In this document: positions 25,423 to 34,391 of the stretch, piece after piece
How the letters are laid out: the number at the start of each line of letters is the position of its first letter
Numbering within the stretch: position 1 is the stretch's first letter
Assembly (NCBI GenBank): GCA_015065385.1
Contig: SVQK01000097.1
Span: 55,516-119,515, forward strand
Source: Oscillospiraceae bacterium
GTDB taxonomy: Bacteria > Bacillota > Clostridia > Oscillospirales > CAG-272
Length of the DNA stretch: 64,000 nucleotides
Direction of reading: 5' to 3'
Program-made: the position numbers and the translations under genes
The notes under the pieces: model-generated
Seen by the model: only the letters and a program-made list of their open reading frames with translations
What the model was told of the DNA's origin: nothing
The model's database searches: none

Positions 25423-26889
25423 ATGAAACTGAACGATTACAATCTCTCTCTTCTCTGCGATTTCTACGAGCTCACCATGAGCCGCGGCTATTTCAACACC
25501 CCGCTCAGGGACAGGATCGCCTATTTCGACGTCTTCTACCGCCGGGTTCCGGACGGAGGAGGATACGCCATCGCCGCCGGACTCGAGCAGATCGTCCATT
25601 ATATTGAAGATCTCCATTTCGGCGAGGACGATATCGAATTCCTCCGCGCAAAGGGCATCTTCGACGAGGCGTTTCTCGGCTATCTGCGTTCGTTCCGCTT
25701 CACCGGGGATATCTGGGCGGTTCCCGAGGGCTCCGTGATCTTCCCCTACGAGCCGATCTTCACGGTCCGCGCCCCGATCATCGAAGCGCAGCTGATCGAG
25801 ACCTACGTCCTTCTCGCCCTGAATCACCAGTCCCTGATCGCCACGAAGGCCTCCCGCATGGTCCGCGCCGCCGAAGGCCGTCCGATCTCCGAATTCGGAT
25901 CCCGCCGCGCGCACGGGGAGGACGCCGCCGTCTCCGGAGCGAGAGCCGCGTACATCGGGGGCTGCGCCTCCACGGCCTGCACGCTCTCCGACCGGCTTTA
26001 CGGCGTCCCGGCGTCCGGTACCATGGCCCATTCGTGGGTGCAGATGTTCGACAACGAATACGAGGCCTTCACCGCCTACGCGAAGCTCTATCCGAACAAC
26101 CCCTGCTTCTTGGTGGACACCTATTCCGTGTTCGGCTCCGGACTTCCGAACGCCATCCGCGCGGTCAAGGACGTCCTTTGGCCGATGGGGCTGAAAAAAT
26201 GCGCGATCCGCATCGACTCCGGAGACTTGGCGTACATCACGAAGAAGGCGCGGAAGATCCTCGACGAAGAGGGACTCACCGACTGCCGGATCGTGGTGTC
26301 CAACTCCATCGACGAATACCTGATCCGGGATCTGTTGAATCAGGAGGCGAAGATCGACGCCTTCGGGATCGGCGAGCGGCTCATCACGGCGAAATCCGAC
26401 TCGGTCTTCGGCTGCGTCTACAAGCTGGCGGCGGTAGAGAACGGGGACGGCGTCGTGATCCCGAAGATCAAGGTCTCCGAGAACGCCGCGAAGATCACCA
26501 ATCCGGGCTTCAAGAGAGTCTGGCGGTTCTACGCCAACGACACGGGCAAGGCCGAAGCGGACCTCATCACCATGCGCGACGAGCCGGACATCGATCAGGA
26601 CGCGCCCTGCGAGATCTTCGATCCGGAATTCACATGGAAGAGAAAGGTCCTCACCGACTTCACGGCCCGTGAGCTTCTGGTTCCCGTCTTCGAAGGCGGC
26701 AGGCTGGTCTACTCCCTCCCCCCGCTCGACGAGATCCGGGATCACTGCGCGCGCGAGCTGAACACCATGTGGAAGGAAGTTCTGCGCTTCGAGAATCCGC
26801 ACGACTACTATGTGGACCTCTCCGAAAAGCTCTGGACCGTCAAGAACGCCATGATCTCCCGCTACATCAAGGGCAACCATGACGAATAA
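25423..26889 (+). CDS. pncB: Nicotinate phosphoribosyltransferase
   Basis: 488 aa. It makes nicotinate mononucleotide from nicotinate, PRPP and ATP in NAD salvage. N-terminal 'NYNLSLLCDFYELTMSRGYF', 'FDVFYRRVPDGGGYAIAAGLEQ', 'SEFGSRRAHGEDAAVSGARAAYIGGCASTA' (phosphorylated-His region), 'GTMAHSWVQMF', 'RIDSGDLAYITKKAR' and 'GIGERLITAKSDSVFGCVYKL' are all typical of this family. Ribosome site AAGGAGCAGC. It overlaps the radical SAM gene by 11 nt, so translation of the two is coupled. Confidence 0.95.
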   Translation: MKLNDYNLSLLCDFYELTMSRGYFNTPLRDRIAYFDVFYRRVPDGGGYAIAAGLEQIVHYIEDLHFGEDDIEFLRAKGIFDEAFLGYLRSFRFTGDIWAVPEGSVIFPYEPIFTVRAPIIEAQLIETYVLLALNHQSLIATKASRMVRAAEGRPISEFGSRRAHGEDAAVSGARAAYIGGCASTACTLSDRLYGVPASGTMAHSWVQMFDNEYEAFTAYAKLYPNNPCFLVDTYSVFGSGLPNAIRAVKDVLWPMGLKKCAIRIDSGDLAYITKKARKILDEEGLTDCRIVVSNSIDEYLIRDLLNQEAKIDAFGIGERLITAKSDSVFGCVYKLAAVENGDGVVIPKIKVSENAAKITNPGFKRVWRFYANDTGKAEADLITMRDEPDIDQDAPCEIFDPEFTWKRKVLTDFTARELLVPVFEGGRLVYSLPPLDEIRDHCARELNTMWKEVLRFENPHDYYVDLSEKLWTVKNAMISRYIKGNHDE

Positions 26890-27841
26890 AGCATTCTCCG
26901 TCCCGGGGTGCGCCTCGGGGCGGTGCCGTCTCTGCCCCCGGATGTGCGCAGCTGACCGGGGAAGCCGGAGCGGATTCTGCGGAGCGGGCGAAGAAATCGA
27001 GGTTTCGAAGATCATGCTCCACCACTGGGAGGAACCGCCGGTCTCCGGTCCCGATCCGACGGACGAGGGCCACGGCTCCGGCGCGGTCTTTTTCGCCCAC
27101 TGCTCCCTAGGCTGCGTCTATTGTCAGAACGGGAAGATCAGCCGCCCCGCCTCCCTTGGGATCCCGTATTCTCCGGACGCGCTGGCGGACGAGTTTCTCG
27201 CGCTCCAGTCCCGCGGCGCGTACAACGTCAATCTGGTGAGCCCGACCCACTACGCGGACCGGCTGGCGGAGGCGGTGGATCTGGCAAGAGAGCGCGGGTT
27301 GACGGTCCCGGTGGTTTGGAATACGGGCGGATACGAGCGGCCCGAAACGATAGACGCCCTTGCGGAGCGGGGAACCGCGGACGTCTGGCTCACCGATTTC
27401 AAATACGCCTCGCCCGAATCCGCCGAACGCTGGTCCCGCGCCCGGGACTATCCGGAAACCGCCGCCGCCTCCCTCGTGCGGATGATCAGAGCCGCGGGCC
27501 CGTGCGTCTTCTCCCCGGACGGGATGATGAAGCGGGGCGTGATCGTGCGCCATCTGGTACTGCCGGGACGAAGGGAGGAGTCTATAGCCGTTCTCAGAAC
27601 CGTGGCGTCTCTTGCGGACGTGAAGTCGATCCGCCTCTCCCTCATGGCGCAGTACACTCCGGATTTTCTCCCCGCCCCGCCCGATCCCGGGAACGGTCAG
27701 CCGGATCCGTACAAGTCCATCCGCCGGAAGGTAACGACCTACGAATACGAAAAGGTCGTCGAGGAGGCCGCCCGCCTCGGATTCGAAGGCTGGACGCAGG
27801 AACGCTCCTCGGCGACAAAACGGTTCACGCCGGATTTTTAG
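26879..27841 (+). CDS. Radical SAM protein, PflX-like (putative glycyl radical enzyme activase)
   Basis: 320 aa. Radical SAM CxxxCxxC cluster at C75/C79/C82 in 'AHCSLGCVYCQNGKIS'. An additional N-terminal Cys group, 'CASGRCRLCPRMCAADRGSRSGFCG', is typical of the PflX/AmmeMemoRadiSam-type subfamily. Further motifs are 'NLVSPTHYADRLAEAV', 'PVVWNTGGYE', 'VWLTDFKYASPESAERW' and 'VRHLVLPG'. The family is annotated as PFL-activating-like but few members are proven. Because it is in the same gene run as the glycyl radical enzyme at 22190, it is a reasonable activase candidate, though thiI and pncB intervene. Confidence 0.82.
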   Translation: MTNKAFSVPGCASGRCRLCPRMCAADRGSRSGFCGAGEEIEVSKIMLHHWEEPPVSGPDPTDEGHGSGAVFFAHCSLGCVYCQNGKISRPASLGIPYSPDALADEFLALQSRGAYNVNLVSPTHYADRLAEAVDLARERGLTVPVVWNTGGYERPETIDALAERGTADVWLTDFKYASPESAERWSRARDYPETAAASLVRMIRAAGPCVFSPDGMMKRGVIVRHLVLPGRREESIAVLRTVASLADVKSIRLSLMAQYTPDFLPAPPDPGNGQPDPYKSIRRKVTTYEYEKVVEEAARLGFEGWTQERSSATKRFTPDF

Positions 27842-27864
27842 GAGAACATATTTTCCGGTTTCCC

Positions 27865-27893
27865 TTGACAGAAAAGAACTCCCGTGATATACT
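27865..27893 (+). promoter_or_regulatory. Sigma-A promoter for the DUF3795 gene
   Basis: Consensus TTGACA, 17-nt spacer, TATACT with extended TGA; 35 nt before the ATG. Confidence 0.9.
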
Positions 27894-27915
27894 ATATTCT
27901 GAAATCGTATATCAC
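27884..27915. promoter_or_regulatory. Perfect inverted repeat over the -10 and start of the DUF3795 promoter
   Basis: GTGATATAC-N14-GTATATCAC: 9-bp perfect arms covering the -10 box and transcription start. It could be a repressor operator or a 5' leader hairpin next to the ribosome site. Confidence 0.6.
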
Positions 27916-27928
27916 AGGAGTTTTTGTC

Positions 27929-28219
27929 ATGGAAGCGATCAATTTTGAGCGGGTCACAGCCTGCGGGGAATGCTGCGACGGGTGCGCGAAATTCAAGGAA
28001 GGAAAGTGTCCCGGCTGCATCGAATCCGACGGGGACGTCCCGGAATGGAAGGAATCGGGCGGCTGTCCCATCCACAAATGCGCAAGGCGGCACGGCGTTC
28101 AGTTCTGCGGCCTCTGCGCGGAATTCCCCTGCGCGTGGCTGAAGGAGAAGATCGTGTGGAATCCTCACGCGATCGAGCATCTTGCTGAATTGGCGGAAGC
28201 GCGGAAAAAACAAGGATAA
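27929..28219 (+). CDS. Small cysteine-rich DUF3795 protein
   Basis: 96 aa from ATG 27929 (CAGGAG 8 nt upstream; the track start lies inside the promoter). Eleven cysteines occur in a DUF3795-type arrangement: 'CGECCDGCAKFKEGKCPGCIE', 'GGCPIHKCARRHGVQFCGLCAEFPCAWL'. The spacing suggests zinc or Fe-S binding. No reaction is known for the family. It has its own strong promoter with an overlapping palindrome, so it appears to be separately regulated from the upstream radical SAM gene. Confidence 0.82.
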   Translation: MEAINFERVTACGECCDGCAKFKEGKCPGCIESDGDVPEWKESGGCPIHKCARRHGVQFCGLCAEFPCAWLKEKIVWNPHAIEHLAELAEARKKQG

Positions 28220-28246
28220 CGCACGGTCCCGTCTGCCGCGCTCATT

Positions 28247-28897
28247 TTATTGCTTTTCGAAGATCGAGACATATTCCGGCGGTATCGTGAAGCAGGGGAT
28301 CTGTTTTTTCCCGTCCGCCTCCGGCCATTCGGCGGGGATCCCCAGCGTCAGCCGCCACACGCCGTCGATCTGCCCGAGCCAGCCTGCATAGACGGTCGGA
28401 ACGGGGCAGTCCCCGTATGCGGCGTAAACCTCCGCCATCTTCTGGCGCTCGTTCACAGCAAAAATCTCGTCGGTCTCCCATATGAAATCCTGCTCTGCCA
28501 GTGAGAGAACCGCGCCGACTGCCCGGCAGAATTCCGCGTCCCGGCGGATTTCCTCCTTCCACCACACAAGGCCGATCTCCCCGGACTGCGGGATTTCATA
28601 ATCCTCCCGGACAAGCAGGGTCCGGTCGAGAAAATCCCTCAGCACGACGAAGGTATGGGACGGATCTTCTTGAACCTCGTCGATTTCCCAGCCGTCCTTT
28701 GTCCGCGCGACCGTTCTTCCCTCGTGACAGCGGCCCGTGACAGCGATATAGTCCACGCCGCGCCAGAGGATCCCGACGCCGGTCCGTTCCGCACTCCGAT
28801 CCGAAACGAACGCCCCGCCGCGGATCAGGCGGAACAGCGGAAAACCGACGAGAAGAAGCGCGATGACCGCAGCCCGGACGACGGTGGTTTTTTTCAC
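28247..28897 (-). CDS. Hypothetical membrane-anchored protein
   Basis: 216 aa starting at GTG 28897, which overlaps the cinA TGA (GTGA). The long track extension upstream lies within cinA in another frame. A single hydrophobic N-terminal segment (VVRAAVIALLLVGFPLFRLIRGG) anchors a soluble domain rich in aromatic residues and acidic groups ('ILWRGVDYIAVTGRCHEGRTVARTKDGWEIDEVQED', 'HTFVVLRDFLDRTLLVREDYEIP', 'TVYAGWLGQIDGVWRLTLG'). No family was recognised. The translational overlap with cinA implies co-expression only. Confidence 0.7.
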   Translation of the reverse strand: MKKTTVVRAAVIALLLVGFPLFRLIRGGAFVSDRSAERTGVGILWRGVDYIAVTGRCHEGRTVARTKDGWEIDEVQEDPSHTFVVLRDFLDRTLLVREDYEIPQSGEIGLVWWKEEIRRDAEFCRAVGAVLSLAEQDFIWETDEIFAVNERQKMAEVYAAYGDCPVPTVYAGWLGQIDGVWRLTLGIPAEWPEADGKKQIPCFTIPPEYVSIFEKQ

Positions 28898-30174
28898 CCG
28901 ATTTCCCCTCTCATCGTCCGGATCGCCAGCATCATGGCGTGGGCTGCGGTGAGGCGGCGGATCTTCGCGCGGTCGTTCTTGCCGTTGAAGTGCCGCGTTT
29001 CCGTATAGATCTCCTTTTCCGTCGAGACGCCGAAGCACACCGTTCCGACCGGCTTTTCGGGCGTTCCCCCTCCGGGACCGGCGATCCCCGTCACGGACAC
29101 GGCGATATCCGCCCCGCACACCCGTCTCGCTCCCTCCGCCATGGCCGCCGCGCATTCCTCGCTCACCGCGCCGACCGACGCGAGGATCTCATGCGGAACG
29201 CCGAGGACGTTTTCCTTGACCTCGTTCGCGTAGGAGATGATCCCGCCGACGAACACGTCCGACGCGCCGGGAATGTCCCCGACGGTCGATCCGATCATGC
29301 CCGCGGTGCAGCTTTCCGCCGTTGCGAAGGTCATGCCCCGTTTCCGCAATTCTCCTATGAGGGTGGTCACCACGGAGTTTTTCGCGTCGAACGGGTTGTC
29401 CGTTTCGGCGTAAATGGTCGGGGCGACCTCGGTCCGCCGGATCTCTTCGATCTTCTCCCGGCACATCGCCTCGGCTTCCTCAAGCGATTTTGCCCTTGCC
29501 GTCACCCGGATCCGCACCTCGTGCTCGCAGGCATACGGCGCGACCGTCGGATTCTCGGACGCCTCCATCATGGGTCTTAGGATCTGTTCCGCCGCCGATT
29601 CGCCGATCCCGTACAGATGGAGGTTCCGGCTGTAGATCACGTCACCGGACAGGCGGGCCAGCCACGGCTTCGCGCATTCCTCGAACATGGGCTCGCACTC
29701 CGCCGGAGGTCCCGGAAGAAGGACGGCATACTTCGTCTTCCCGCCGATCTCCCCTTCGATCCCGAGCCCCGGAGCGGTTCCCCATTTGTTGTAGAACACC
29801 GCAGCGCCTTCGGGAACCAAGCACTGGGAGAGGTTGTTCTCGGTCATGGGACGTCCGATCCGCCGGAAGAACGCCTCGATATCCGCCCGCGTCGCCTCGT
29901 CGAAATACAGCTTTTTCCCAAAGGCTTCGGCGGCGGCGTTTTTCGTGATGTCGTCGCAGGTGGGGCCGAGTCCGCCCGTCAGGATCACGACGTCCGAACG
30001 GGAGAGCGCGAGATTCACCGCCTCCCTGAGCCGCTCCGGATTGTCCCCGACCGTGGTCTGGTGATAGGAGGAAAAGCCCATCGCGGCCATTTCCCGGGCG
30101 ATGAACGCGCCGTCCGTATTGACGATATCGCCGAGCAGCAGTTCCGTCCCGACGCAGAGGATTTCACAGATCAT
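28894..30174 (-). CDS. cinA: CinA family protein (competence/damage-inducible, NMN deamidase type)
   Basis: 426 aa, full-length two-domain CinA. The N-terminal MoCF-like domain ('MICEILCVGTELLLGDIVNTDGAFIAREMAAMGF', 'VVILTGGLGPTCDDITKNAAAEAFG') hydrolyses ADP-ribose-type substrates in homologues. The C-terminal domain ('FATAESCTAGMIGSTVGDIPGASDVFVGGIISYANEVKENVLGV', 'SVTGIAGPGGGTPEKPVGTVCFG') is the NMN amidohydrolase module, with its Ser in AESCT. Start ATG 30174 was chosen by homology and AAAGGAA upstream. NAD recycling would complement pncB nearby, although they are on opposite strands. Confidence 0.95.
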   Translation of the reverse strand: MICEILCVGTELLLGDIVNTDGAFIAREMAAMGFSSYHQTTVGDNPERLREAVNLALSRSDVVILTGGLGPTCDDITKNAAAEAFGKKLYFDEATRADIEAFFRRIGRPMTENNLSQCLVPEGAAVFYNKWGTAPGLGIEGEIGGKTKYAVLLPGPPAECEPMFEECAKPWLARLSGDVIYSRNLHLYGIGESAAEQILRPMMEASENPTVAPYACEHEVRIRVTARAKSLEEAEAMCREKIEEIRRTEVAPTIYAETDNPFDAKNSVVTTLIGELRKRGMTFATAESCTAGMIGSTVGDIPGASDVFVGGIISYANEVKENVLGVPHEILASVGAVSEECAAAMAEGARRVCGADIAVSVTGIAGPGGGTPEKPVGTVCFGVSTEKEIYTETRHFNGKNDRAKIRRLTAAHAMMLAIRTMRGEIG

Positions 30175-30296
30175 GAATCGATTCCTTTCGTTATAACGGG
30201 GGAGGGCTTTCCGAAGAAAGATTCCTCCCCCTGCCCCCCTCTTCAAAGACTCTCACAGGGGGGATATTTCCGCTATGCTGTTTTTGGTTTGCCGCT

Positions 30297-31343
30297 TTAC
30301 CATTCGACGATGTTTCCGCCGTTGTCCACGGACTCGAACGCCTTCATGATGATCCGGAGCACGGTGCGCATCTGGTCGTGGGTGACCATCTGCTCTTCCT
30401 TCCCGTCGATGGCGCGGACGAAATTCCGGTAGTAGTCGTGAACGTCGGACGCCGGGCGCGGAACATCGTATTCGTCGGTGGTGATGGAGTCGCGCGGCGC
30501 CATGGTCTTCGTCAGGCCGGAGCCGTTGACCACCGGGATCACGTCGCTCTCGTGCCATGCCTTGCACTTCACGACATGGGCCGGGACGCGCCAGTCGGTG
30601 ATGACGGCGGAGCCCTTCTTCGCTCTCATATAGAACCGAGGCATGGCGATGAAGTTGTAGGTGCCGACCTCGATGTACGCGCGCTGGCCGGACGCAAACT
30701 CCAGATTGAGCTGGAACCCGTCGTCCACCTCGTCGTTGGTGATGTGGTCGAACCGGCACTGGACGGACTTGATGTCATAGCCGAGGATCATGCAAGCCTG
30801 GTCGATGAGGTGGATGCCCCAGTCGTACAGCATGCCGCCGCCGTATTTCTTGATGCCTCTCCAGTCGGAGGGGATCCCGCGGCTGCCGTGGATGCGGCTC
30901 TCGATGTTGATGACTTCGCCGATCTCGCCGGAATCGTGGATCTGCTTCATAGCGAGGGCGTCCACGTCAAAGCGGCGGTTCTGGTGAACGGAGAAGATCT
31001 TCCCGGCCTTGTTCGCGGCGGCGATCATGCGCTCGAGCGACTCCATGGAAAGGGTGACCGGCTTCTCGGAAATGACGTTCTTCCCGGCTTCGAGGGCGGC
31101 GATGGCGATTTCCTCGTGGACGTCGTTCGGCGTGGCGACGGTGACCAGCTCGATGGCGGGATCGGCGAGAAGCGCTTCTCTCGACTCGTAAACCTTCACT
31201 CCGTCCGCGGCGGCCTTCGCCTGCTTCGCGGGATCGATGTCGTAAATGCCCGCCAGACTCACCACGTCGCTTGCAAGAATGTTTTTAACATGGAACCCGG
31301 CGCCCATTCCGCCGTATCCGATCACTGCTGCCTGTTTCTTCAT
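30297..31343 (-). CDS. Gfo/Idh/MocA family oxidoreductase
   Basis: 348 aa from MKKQAAVIGYGGMGAGFHVKNI (ATG 31343, GGAG upstream). The N-terminal Rossmann fold has GYGGMG for NAD(P). The 'ISEKPVTLS' catalytic-Lys motif and 'GGMLYDWGIHLIDQACMILG' (active-site Asp/His) are typical of sugar or inositol dehydrogenases of this family. There is no signal peptide. It stands alone under a strong promoter, divergent from a lipoprotein gene. Substrate is not predictable; two relatives occur in the window at 53701 and 59889. Confidence 0.92.
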   Translation of the reverse strand: MKKQAAVIGYGGMGAGFHVKNILASDVVSLAGIYDIDPAKQAKAAADGVKVYESREALLADPAIELVTVATPNDVHEEIAIAALEAGKNVISEKPVTLSMESLERMIAAANKAGKIFSVHQNRRFDVDALAMKQIHDSGEIGEVINIESRIHGSRGIPSDWRGIKKYGGGMLYDWGIHLIDQACMILGYDIKSVQCRFDHITNDEVDDGFQLNLEFASGQRAYIEVGTYNFIAMPRFYMRAKKGSAVITDWRVPAHVVKCKAWHESDVIPVVNGSGLTKTMAPRDSITTDEYDVPRPASDVHDYYRNFVRAIDGKEEQMVTHDQMRTVLRIIMKAFESVDNGGNIVEW

Positions 31344-31502
31344 ACGTTGACACTCCATTTCCCCGCCAGCATCGGCTGCGGTATGACAAATCCCCGGCGT
31401 CCGGCATGGGCTCGCGGCCTCGGAAAAGCGCCGGGCGCGTCGGATTGCTGATCCGATTCGGGACGGGACACGGACTGCGAACGTCCATTCCCCGTCAATT
31501 CT

Positions 31503-31530
31503 ATTATATATAAAATCCGCATCCTGTCAA
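31503..31530 (-). promoter_or_regulatory. Sigma-A promoter for the oxidoreductase at 30297
   Basis: Minus strand TTGACA, 16-nt spacer, TATAAT. It leaves a leader of about 150 nt before the ATG. Confidence 0.85.
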
Positions 31531-31639
31531 GGGATTTCTGGTGATTTTCTTCAAAGAATGAATCCGCTTCCAAAAACCGCCTCGGACATGGCCCGCCTCC
31601 CTCCGGAAAAGCCTGCGCGCCGCATTTGCGTCCGCTCTC

Positions 31640-31668
31640 TTGACAAGGCCCATGAAATTGCGTATAAT
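31640..31668 (+). promoter_or_regulatory. Consensus sigma-A promoter for the lipoprotein gene
   Basis: TTGACA, 17-nt spacer, TATAAT, perfect hexamers; 31 nt before the ATG. Divergent from the 31503 promoter. Confidence 0.93.
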
Positions 31669-31699
31669 GGAGTCAGTCAACCGGAAGGAGGTTGTGAAA

Positions 31700-32449
31700 A
31701 TGTTCAGAAAAATCCTGATTGCCTGTCTGGCGGGGATCTGCGTCCTGACCTCCGCCGTCTCCTGCGCGAAGGACGAGTGGAAACAGGTCGACGGAGCGCC
31801 CGCAGAGCCTGCGGACAACGCCGCCGATGAGAACGCCGGCGCGGAACAGGCACAAGCCGCCGACGCCGGAGATGCCGCGGAAGCCGAACCGGAAGCCGCG
31901 CCCGAACCGGAACCCGAACCCGCGCCGGAGCCGGAGCCTGAGCCCGAGCCGGAACCCGTCCCCGAAATCGAATACGAGTACGAAACCGTGTTCGAGCTGG
32001 ACTTCTCCACGATGGAAGACACGAACAAGCCTCCGTTCACCAACAACCAGGTCTCCGGCCTGCGGATCGAGGACGGGGTGCTCAAGGGCACGTCCACCGG
32101 CGGCGACCCGTTCATCACCTTCCAGCAGAAGCAGTTCCCCGCGTTTGATTTCAGCGAGGTGCAGCAGATCCAGCTGAAGCTGATGAATTACGGCGACGGG
32201 TATGACGGACAGCTCTTCTTCACCACCGACAGCGTGAGCTGGTCCGAACCCGCCTCCTACCGCTTCTCCATGTATTACAACGGGGACGACGGGGACGACA
32301 ACGACTGGAACGAAATCGATCTCTTCACCGACGAGAGCGCGGACTGGAACGGCACGATCACCAATTTCCGCCTCGACCCGATGGTCACGACGGGCGACTT
32401 CGAGGTGGCCTACATCCGCTTCCTCAAGGTCACCGAAAAGCAGGGCTGA
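31700..32449 (+). CDS. Lipoprotein with Glu-Pro linker and beta-sandwich domain
   Basis: 249 aa from ATG 31700 (AAGGAGG). A signal peptide with lipobox precedes the lipidated Cys ('LAGICVLTSAVSC'). It is followed by an acidic Ala-rich stretch and a Pro-Glu repeat (PEPEPEPAPEPEPE) that should act as a rigid wall-spanning stalk. The C-terminal ~150 residues ('YETVFELDFSTMEDTNKPPFTNNQVSGLRIEDGVLKG...FFTTDSVSWSEPASYRFSMYYNGDDGDDNDWNEIDLF...NGTITNFRLDPM') look like a carbohydrate-binding-type jelly roll. Ligand unknown. It is likely a surface glycan-binding lipoprotein. Convergent with the SLH gene. Confidence 0.78.
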   Translation: MFRKILIACLAGICVLTSAVSCAKDEWKQVDGAPAEPADNAADENAGAEQAQAADAGDAAEAEPEAAPEPEPEPAPEPEPEPEPEPVPEIEYEYETVFELDFSTMEDTNKPPFTNNQVSGLRIEDGVLKGTSTGGDPFITFQQKQFPAFDFSEVQQIQLKLMNYGDGYDGQLFFTTDSVSWSEPASYRFSMYYNGDDGDDNDWNEIDLFTDESADWNGTITNFRLDPMVTTGDFEVAYIRFLKVTEKQG

Positions 32450-32466
32450 TTCTCCCGTAAACAACA

Positions 32467-32507
32467 CCCGCGGAACGCTTCCTTCCGGAACGCTCCGCGG
32501 GATTTTT
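32467..32507 (+). terminator. Rho-independent terminator of the lipoprotein gene
   Basis: CCCGCGGA / TCCGCGGG stem followed by ATTTTT, 17 nt after the stop. Confidence 0.85.
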
Positions 32508-32563
32508 ATGCTGAGACAGCAAATTCCGACAACATTTTGTTTGTTGGCAGAGCAATAATCCGG

Positions 32564-34204
32564 TTACGCCATGTTCCCCTCGCTGTCGGACTCAGCCGAT
32601 TCGCCGGATTCGGGCTGCTGTTCACGGTTCGCACCGGCTGAGGCCGACCGGACGGAGACTGTGGGCGTGAAGGTCACGTTCCCCGCCGCGTCCCGCACCC
32701 GGCAGCAAAGATACTGGACGGCGTACCGGGGATCGGGTCTGGCGGTGAGGGTCGGTTTGTCGTACCCCGCGGCCCATCCGGACATATCCTCCACTCGGTC
32801 CGCCGCCACGCCCCAGTACCATTGGTAGGAATACGGGGCCACACCGCCCGAGACCGCGGTGGTAAGGGTAAAGGATTCGGACGGATCCGCAAGAATCACG
32901 TCAACCGGATCGACCGACGCCCGGAGAAAATCCTTTTTCAGCTTTACCCGGTCCGTAACGCTCTTCGTTCCCGCGCTGTCGGTGACGATACAGTACACCG
33001 TGACCTCCTCGCTCTGGGAAAGCAGCTGCTCGGCGTCGTTCACATTCAGCGTGTTCGTCGTCTCGGAGGAAATCTGCTGGATGCTGACGGTCCGGGAGGA
33101 AAGCTCCTCGCGCCAGTCGTAGACGTAGGGAGGCCGGCCGCCGATGATCTCCGCGGAGAACGAAACGGCGGTATCCCCCGGCATCCGCAGTGCCCGGTCT
33201 TCCGGCTGTTTCAGCACCCGGAGCGCGTCAGAATAGGGCGTCACCCCGGCCTTTTCGGAGCGGGTCGAGCGTCCCTCGCTGTCCGTGACCACGCAGTAGA
33301 CAAACACCGTCTTCGACACGGCGAAGGTGTCCTCCGGGAACGAGACGCTGTAGGTGCTGATCCGCTGTCCGGAGGTCTGGCTGACACTGGTCGGCGGGGA
33401 GTCCGTCTCCTTTTCGGTCACCCACCTGTAGATGTAGGGCGCGCGGCCTCCCGCGATCTCCACGGTAAAGGACGCGGTCTCGTCCTCCGTCATCAGGGCG
33501 ACGGACACCGGATTTTTGACGATCCGGAGCGCGGTGTCCTCCGGGGTTTCTTCCGGGCCGAGGCTCAGGCTCTTCCGCTCGGATTCGAACATCATCCGGG
33601 TGAGGATCGCCGCGACCTCGCTCCGCCTGATGGGATCGGCCGGGTGGCAGAAATGCTCCTCGTCGCCCTGCACCACTCCGGCGCGGTAGAGCTTGTAGAT
33701 CTGCGCCGCCTGCGGGTAGGTCATGGGCACGTCGGGGATCGATCCGTCCGTGACCCTGTTTTTGGCGGAGAGCGCCGAATCGGGTAGGGCGCGGGCGAAA
33801 ATCCCCATGTATCCGGCCCGGTTAATTGACGCGTCCCAGTCGTACTCGCCGGAGATGATGCCCTTCATTCTGGCGTAATCCGCGTAGTTCTTGTACCACG
33901 GATCGCCGTTTGTCAGGTACACATCGCCCGTGAGGTATATCTGATTCATGCAGGCCGCCAGCTTCACGGCCTCCGCCCACGTCAGATATTCGTCCGGACA
34001 GAAGGTCGTTTCGGTCTTGCCGTTGACCAGTCCGCTGTCCGCCGCGATTTTGACGTCGCTGTAATACCACGCCTCGGGGGAGACGTCCGTAAAGCAGAGC
34101 GCTTCCTCCTCCCACGCCGCATCCTCCGCCGCAAAGGACGCGCAGGGAACAAGCCCCGCACAGAACAGGATTGCCAGAGCCAGCGTCACGAAGCGCTTTC
34201 TCAT
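32564..34204 (-). CDS. S-layer homology (SLH) surface protein with three Ig/PKD-like repeats
   Basis: 546 aa from ATG 34204 (AAGGAGA upstream). Signal peptide 'RKRFVTLALAILFCAGLVPCASFAA'. SLH-type repeats follow: 'CFTDVSPEAWYYSDVKIAADSGLVNG', a middle copy starting 'GDPWYKNYADYARMKGII' and 'IPDVPMTYPQAAQIYKLYRAGVVQGDE'. These bind secondary wall polymers. Three similar ~85-residue repeats follow, each with 'V..A.GG.APY.Y.W....' and '..V.V.C.VTDS.G' (about 235-320, 330-420, 430-520), resembling SprB/PKD Ig-like domains. A Gln/Glu/Ser tail ends the protein. It is probably a cell-surface structural or adhesive protein. Confidence 0.88.
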   Translation of the reverse strand: MRKRFVTLALAILFCAGLVPCASFAAEDAAWEEEALCFTDVSPEAWYYSDVKIAADSGLVNGKTETTFCPDEYLTWAEAVKLAACMNQIYLTGDVYLTNGDPWYKNYADYARMKGIISGEYDWDASINRAGYMGIFARALPDSALSAKNRVTDGSIPDVPMTYPQAAQIYKLYRAGVVQGDEEHFCHPADPIRRSEVAAILTRMMFESERKSLSLGPEETPEDTALRIVKNPVSVALMTEDETASFTVEIAGGRAPYIYRWVTEKETDSPPTSVSQTSGQRISTYSVSFPEDTFAVSKTVFVYCVVTDSEGRSTRSEKAGVTPYSDALRVLKQPEDRALRMPGDTAVSFSAEIIGGRPPYVYDWREELSSRTVSIQQISSETTNTLNVNDAEQLLSQSEEVTVYCIVTDSAGTKSVTDRVKLKKDFLRASVDPVDVILADPSESFTLTTAVSGGVAPYSYQWYWGVAADRVEDMSGWAAGYDKPTLTARPDPRYAVQYLCCRVRDAAGNVTFTPTVSVRSASAGANREQQPESGESAESDSEGNMA

Positions 34205-34309
34205 CTCGTTTCTCCTTTCGGTCCGCATCGATCACACCGTCGAACCGGCGGCGCGGGCGTTTCGCCTCTTTCCGATCCGCGCCGCGGCCGCCGACCGGTT
34301 TCATTCTGT

Positions 34310-34338
34310 ATTATAGCACATCTTTCGGGGAAAGTCAC
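34310..34338 (-). promoter_or_regulatory. Promoter for the SLH protein gene
   Basis: Minus strand GTGACT, 17-nt spacer, TATAAT with extended TGC. Confidence 0.72.
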
Positions 34339-34391
34339 CCGTCTTTTTCTTTTTTCGTTCTGCAAACCCACGGGACCGGCGGCATCCGAAG

